This document shows, piece after piece, positions 61,365 through 64,000 of a stretch of DNA of 64,000 nt. The translations under genes were made by a program, and so were the position numbers. The DNA lies in assembly GCF_004798705.1 (NCBI RefSeq), contig NZ_CP039290.1:1426001-1490000 (forward strand), in the 5' to 3' direction. Numbering within the stretch: the first letter of the stretch is position 1; every line of letters begins with the position of its first letter. This DNA comes from Arthrobacter sp. PAMC25564. GTDB taxonomy: Bacteria; Actinomycetota; Actinomycetes; Actinomycetales; Micrococcaceae. Below the pieces are notes generated by a model. It ran no database searches. It had not been told where the DNA came from and worked only from the letters and a program-made list of their open reading frames with translations.

Positions 61365-63044
61365 GATCACGGTCTGGGTCTTACAGCCAAGCTGCGGGTT
61401 GCCGAATTTTCCGATGGCATAGACGCAGACCTTGTAAGTGCCAGGGGCTGTCACTCCGAACTCTTGGCTGAATCCATGATTCGGGCCAACGTGCAACACT
61501 TGGTCGAGATCGGGGCGCGAGCCGTTTGCCGGGACTGCATATCCGGACGTGGATCCGTCGGGCCGTGTGATGTAGACGTGCGCCTGGGTCGACACGCTGC
61601 TGTCCGCCATGTCGACAGCCCAGCCACTGACCTGCAGGGACGTACCGGAGGCGGAATTGCTGACCGCGAGGGCGTCGAAGCTACCCAGCGGCAACTGCAT
61701 CGCGGTCACCGTCACCCCCGCCGCCGCGTCGGAGATCCAATCGATCGAGACACGTGTCCCGGCGTGTGTTGTGAAGGTCTGCCCCGCCTGCCAGGCCTGA
61801 TTCTTGCTGTAATAGCCCGCAAAAGCCAGCGTGCTGGGCGGCAGGGCGATGGAGCCCGCGCCCAGAGCCTGGACGATCTTTACCCCGCGATTGCCCCCAG
61901 TCGCGACGGCCGAGTCATTACCCACTGGAAGGCGGAGTTCCAGGTAGTAAACCTCGCCGCTGATGGCATCCGTGAACTTCACGGCGCGGTTGTCGGCCGC
62001 CCCGCTCCAAGCGGTCAACTGGTAGGAGTTCCTACCCAGGGCCGTTCCGGCGTTTAGAATTTCCTGACCATTGCCGAATCCTCCGTATTCCCACATGGGG
62101 GAGCTGATCACCGGCTGGCTTGCCTGCGAAGCCCCCATGAGATCAAGCGTGTCCTTGTACTCCTGGATGCTGCAGCTGGCATCGGCGAACGACCCGTCCG
62201 CGTTCGTGGCGACGTCCTGTGCGCCGCTTCCGCACTGGAGGGCGTTGGCATGCATCAGGCCAAAGACGTGGCCGAATTCGTGCGTAATGACACTGTTCGT
62301 CAGCTGGCCCGGGCCGGGAAGGGGCATGATGACTCGTCCGCTGGCCCCGTTGTAGCTCCAGCCGGCTCCGTAGGCACCGTCCGAGAGTGTCGGGGTGGAC
62401 ACGAACACGACGAGTGCGGTCCATGGGTTGGGACTGGCCGGCCAGCCGAGTTCGGTGGAGATGGTGTTCATCATGTCCGGGTACCGCTGGGTCGAGGTAG
62501 CCTTGCTGTTCAAGATTTCCGGGGTTCCCCAGGACATCGAAAGCCGGCCATTGGACATTGCCTGCCAATAGGAGCTTGCAGTACCGACTGCACCCGTGGC
62601 GTCCGAATCGGAAATGGTCGCCTTCTTATCGGCCAACTGGACCTTTACGATCCTTACGTTGATAACGCCGGCCCGGGCCAGTGAATATGCCTCCGTCGCT
62701 ATCTTTCGTGCGGAGGCGCCCTTATTGCCCGTGGGCGGCGGCGATTCGAAGGTATGGACCGACGTCGGTGCACCACCGGTGTTCTCCGCTGGTGCCGTGG
62801 GTGTCGGCGTGGGAGCCGGCATTGCCGGCGTGGCCTCCACAGGAGTTGTGGTCGAGGGTGTGGGCGCCGCGGTCGTGTCGGTTGCAGGTTTCGGCGTGGG
62901 AACCGGCGTCGCCGCGGGTGCCGGGGTGACCGTCGGTGCAGGCGTCGGCTCTGCCCAGGCAGGCGACATCGCGACAACAGGGAGCGACCCCAGAGAAATG
63001 ACCAGCGCGGCAAGCAGCGCGGCTGTCTTCCGTATTGAATTCAC
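60348..63044 (-). CDS. Secreted metzincin metalloprotease with three near-identical C-terminal repeats
   Basis: 898 residues from the GTG at 63044 (GAAGG upstream). The signal peptide ends at AWA (residue ~31); a Pro/Thr/Ala-rich linker runs to ~95. The peptidase domain carries the metzincin zinc motif HEFGHVFGLMH at residues 255-265 and a downstream LDLMG as a likely Met-turn. After ~residue 450 come one divergent and three nearly identical 113-residue modules: GSLDxATISGNSITARGWTL, HIYITAPDGTTKGTAF, RPDVNQVIGVSGNHGY, GSYKVCAYGI, LLGC. Such modules are common in actinobacterial exoproteins and are probably substrate- or wall-binding. Extracellular. Confidence 0.88.
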   Translation of the reverse strand: MNSIRKTAALLAALVISLGSLPVVAMSPAWAEPTPAPTVTPAPAATPVPTPKPATDTTAAPTPSTTTPVEATPAMPAPTPTPTAPAENTGGAPTSVHTFESPPPTGNKGASARKIATEAYSLARAGVINVRIVKVQLADKKATISDSDATGAVGTASSYWQAMSNGRLSMSWGTPEILNSKATSTQRYPDMMNTISTELGWPASPNPWTALVVFVSTPTLSDGAYGAGWSYNGASGRVIMPLPGPGQLTNSVITHEFGHVFGLMHANALQCGSGAQDVATNADGSFADASCSIQEYKDTLDLMGASQASQPVISSPMWEYGGFGNGQEILNAGTALGRNSYQLTAWSGAADNRAVKFTDAISGEVYYLELRLPVGNDSAVATGGNRGVKIVQALGAGSIALPPSTLAFAGYYSKNQAWQAGQTFTTHAGTRVSIDWISDAAAGVTVTAMQLPLGSFDALAVSNSASGTSLQVSGWAVDMADSSVSTQAHVYITRPDGSTSGYAVPANGSRPDLDQVLHVGPNHGFSQEFGVTAPGTYKVCVYAIGKFGNPQLGCKTQTVIGTPSPIGSLDQATISGNSITARGWTLDPGTPGTSIPAHIYITAPDGTTKGTAFTADQARPDVNQVIGVSGNHGYTATIPITQPGSYKVCAYGIAVTALSNGNSLLGCQTIQAPRSPSPIGSLDQATISGNSITARGWTLDPGTPGSSIPAHIYITAPDGTTKGTAFTADQARPDVNQVIGVSGNHGYTATIPITQPGSYKVCAYGIAVTALSNGNSLLGCQTIQAPRSPSPIGSLDQATISGNSITARGWTLDPGTPGSSIPVHIYITAPDGTTKGTAFTADQARPDVNQVIGVSGNHGYTATIPITQPGGYKVCAYGIAVTALSNGNSLLGCQTMSY

Positions 63045-63231
63045 TTTTAGACCTTCGTGAGACCGCCGCACCACTGAAGCCCAGCGCGGCCGCGGGAGAC
63101 CGGGAATGGACGACAGTCTACGGAGGGAACAAAATAAGGCCAGCCGACTTGCGCAGAAAATTCGATTTGATGGCTAATCTTCGCCAAAAATCAAGGAAAG
63201 CCTTGGCCAGGGGCACCTTCGCTCCCACTGG
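63045..63231. other. Intergenic region between ROK and metzincin genes
   Basis: 187 bases, AT-richer than average around 63130-63200. It presumably holds the metzincin promoter; I cannot pick one with confidence. Confidence 0.4.
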
Positions 63232-64000
63232 CTACGTTAGGCCCAGCTCCAGGGCGTTCGCTTCGACATAGTCCAGTGCATGCCGGATGGCACCGATGGT
63301 CACGATGCCACCGCCCAGCGGGGAGACCGTCACTCGCGGGGGAGTCGCCGTAAAACGTGGCAGTGCCGCCATGATGCCGGGCAGGAGCGCGGCAGCGGAC
63401 TCGGCGACGGCGCCGCCGATCACGAGCTGCTCCGGGTTGATGAGGCTTGAGACGGTCGCGATCACGCGGGCCATCCGCTCCGAAATCCGGTCCAGGATCG
63501 CCAGCGCGGCGGGGTCCCCGGCGGCCGCGTCCTCGAACACGCGCCTCGCGCTCGGAACGCCTCCCGTGGCGGGTCCGCCGCCGGCCGCGGACCACTGCCT
63601 TGCCAGGCTCGCGATGCCGTCGCTGGACCCGACGCCCTCCACCAGGTCCAGGTAGCCCATTTCGCCGGCTGCGCCGCCGCTGCCATGCAGCAGCCGGCCG
63701 GATTCCAGCACCCCGGCCCCCAGCCGTTCACCCGCCAGCAGGACCACCAGATCGTCAACACCCGTGCCGGAGCCGCGCCAGTGTTCTCCGAGCGCGGCGA
63801 GATTGGCGTCGTTCTCCAGCAGGACCGTCCAGCCGTGCAGCTCCTTCAGCGCGGCGCGGAGCCCGACGTCGAACAGGCTCCAGAAGTGCTTGGATGCCAG
63901 CACCTTGCCGGCGCGGTCCACCGGCGCGGCGATGCCGGCAGCCGCTGCGAGGACCCTGCCCGGGTCAGCCCCCGCTGCCGAGAGGGCCAGGCGGCAGGCC
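63232..64000 (-). CDS. ROK-family sugar kinase/repressor (5' end beyond window)
   Basis: The frame is open to the right edge, so the N-terminus is missing; about 255 residues are visible. VLLENDANLAALGEHWRGSG is the ROK ATP/sugar-binding segment with the catalytic Asp. Then VVLLAGERLGAGVLESGRLLHGSGGAAGEMGYLDLVEG replaces the usual GxxHxxxGEfGH zinc-site loop. The CxCGxxGCxE zinc cysteines expected after it are absent. NPEQLVIGGAVAES completes the fold. A ROK regulator is more likely than a kinase, but the N-terminal half is needed to see whether a winged helix is present. Confidence 0.85.
   Translation of the reverse strand, partial: ACRLALSAAGADPGRVLAAAAGIAAPVDRAGKVLASKHFWSLFDVGLRAALKELHGWTVLLENDANLAALGEHWRGSGTGVDDLVVLLAGERLGAGVLESGRLLHGSGGAAGEMGYLDLVEGVGSSDGIASLARQWSAAGGGPATGGVPSARRVFEDAAAGDPAALAILDRISERMARVIATVSSLINPEQLVIGGAVAESAAALLPGIMAALPRFTATPPRVTVSPLGGGIVTIGAIRHALDYVEANALELGLT
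63239..63282. repeat. 44-bp direct repeat, right copy (3' end of the ROK gene)
   Basis: Matches 60221-60264 at 40 of 44 positions. This copy is in place as the last codons of the ROK gene. Confidence 0.88.

Overview
The window is high-GC DNA, almost wholly coding, from an actinobacterium. Gene content and order suggest Arthrobacter/Pseudarthrobacter (Micrococcaceae): a GABA aminotransferase next to an aminobutyraldehyde-type dehydrogenase, a FurA-KatA pair, a GAF activator beside an aldehyde dehydrogenase/AdhP/DUF779 operon, and secreted proteins with actinobacterial repeat modules. The genus is an inference; no rRNA marker is present. Many genes look leaderless, with a TANNNT hexamer 6-7 nt before the start codon.

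Layout. 0-9 kb: a left-truncated aldehyde dehydrogenase and gabT, an AMIN-like lipoprotein, a universal stress protein, a GGDEF-EAL protein, a RarD permease and an FprA-type ferredoxin-NADP reductase, then decayed amidase and other remnants. 9.5-14 kb: a GAF regulator and the operon it probably controls (aldehyde dehydrogenase, AdhP, DUF779). 14-21.5 kb: amino-acid permease, TetR regulator, furA-katA, MFS permease, HtpX, YajQ. 21.6-23.2 kb: tRNA-Tyr followed by remnants of a ferritin (internal stop) and a Dyp-type peroxidase. 23-33 kb: PRC-barrel protein, an arsenical-pump-like permease, small unknowns, DinB-like, ANTAR and DUF1810 genes, an ABC exporter, an internally deleted acetyltransferase, an S51 peptidase and a thioesterase. 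33-45.7 kb: thioredoxin, acyl-CoA synthetase, endonuclease-like protein, AlkA-like glycosylase, VOC protein, a second arsenical-pump-like permease, cbs-metB (transsulfuration), a GT87-like membrane protein and an HxlR/MFS pair.

45.7-52.6 kb is the accessory part. A complete IS1182-type element abuts a remnant of another. Next come two divergent cupin genes around a nearly symmetrical regulatory region, then a class B flavin monooxygenase, an amine-oxidase remnant, a 54-residue membrane protein and an NCS1-type transporter. This looks like an uptake and N-oxidation module for a nitrogenous compound, but the substrate is not identifiable from sequence.

52.8-64 kb: glutaryl-CoA-dehydrogenase-like enzyme, MOSC protein, a DEAD-box helicase with a long leader, tRNA-Thr, tRNA-Met, an NAD(P)-binding protein, a Na+/H+ antiporter, a secreted metzincin with three near-identical 113-residue repeats, and a ROK gene cut by the right edge. 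The metzincin is bracketed by a 44-bp direct repeat of the ROK 3' end, which suggests it was inserted there.

Two features stand out. One is a dispersed palindrome family (four copies; 27-28 bp arms and a 13-nt loop), with a constant outer arm and a variable inner arm that is base-paired in the intact copies; in two cases it supplies the C-terminal codons of the neighbouring gene. The other is the mirror-image divergent promoter region at 48.2-48.4 kb, which carries paired GAACATnnGTTC and GTGA-N6-TCAC sites.
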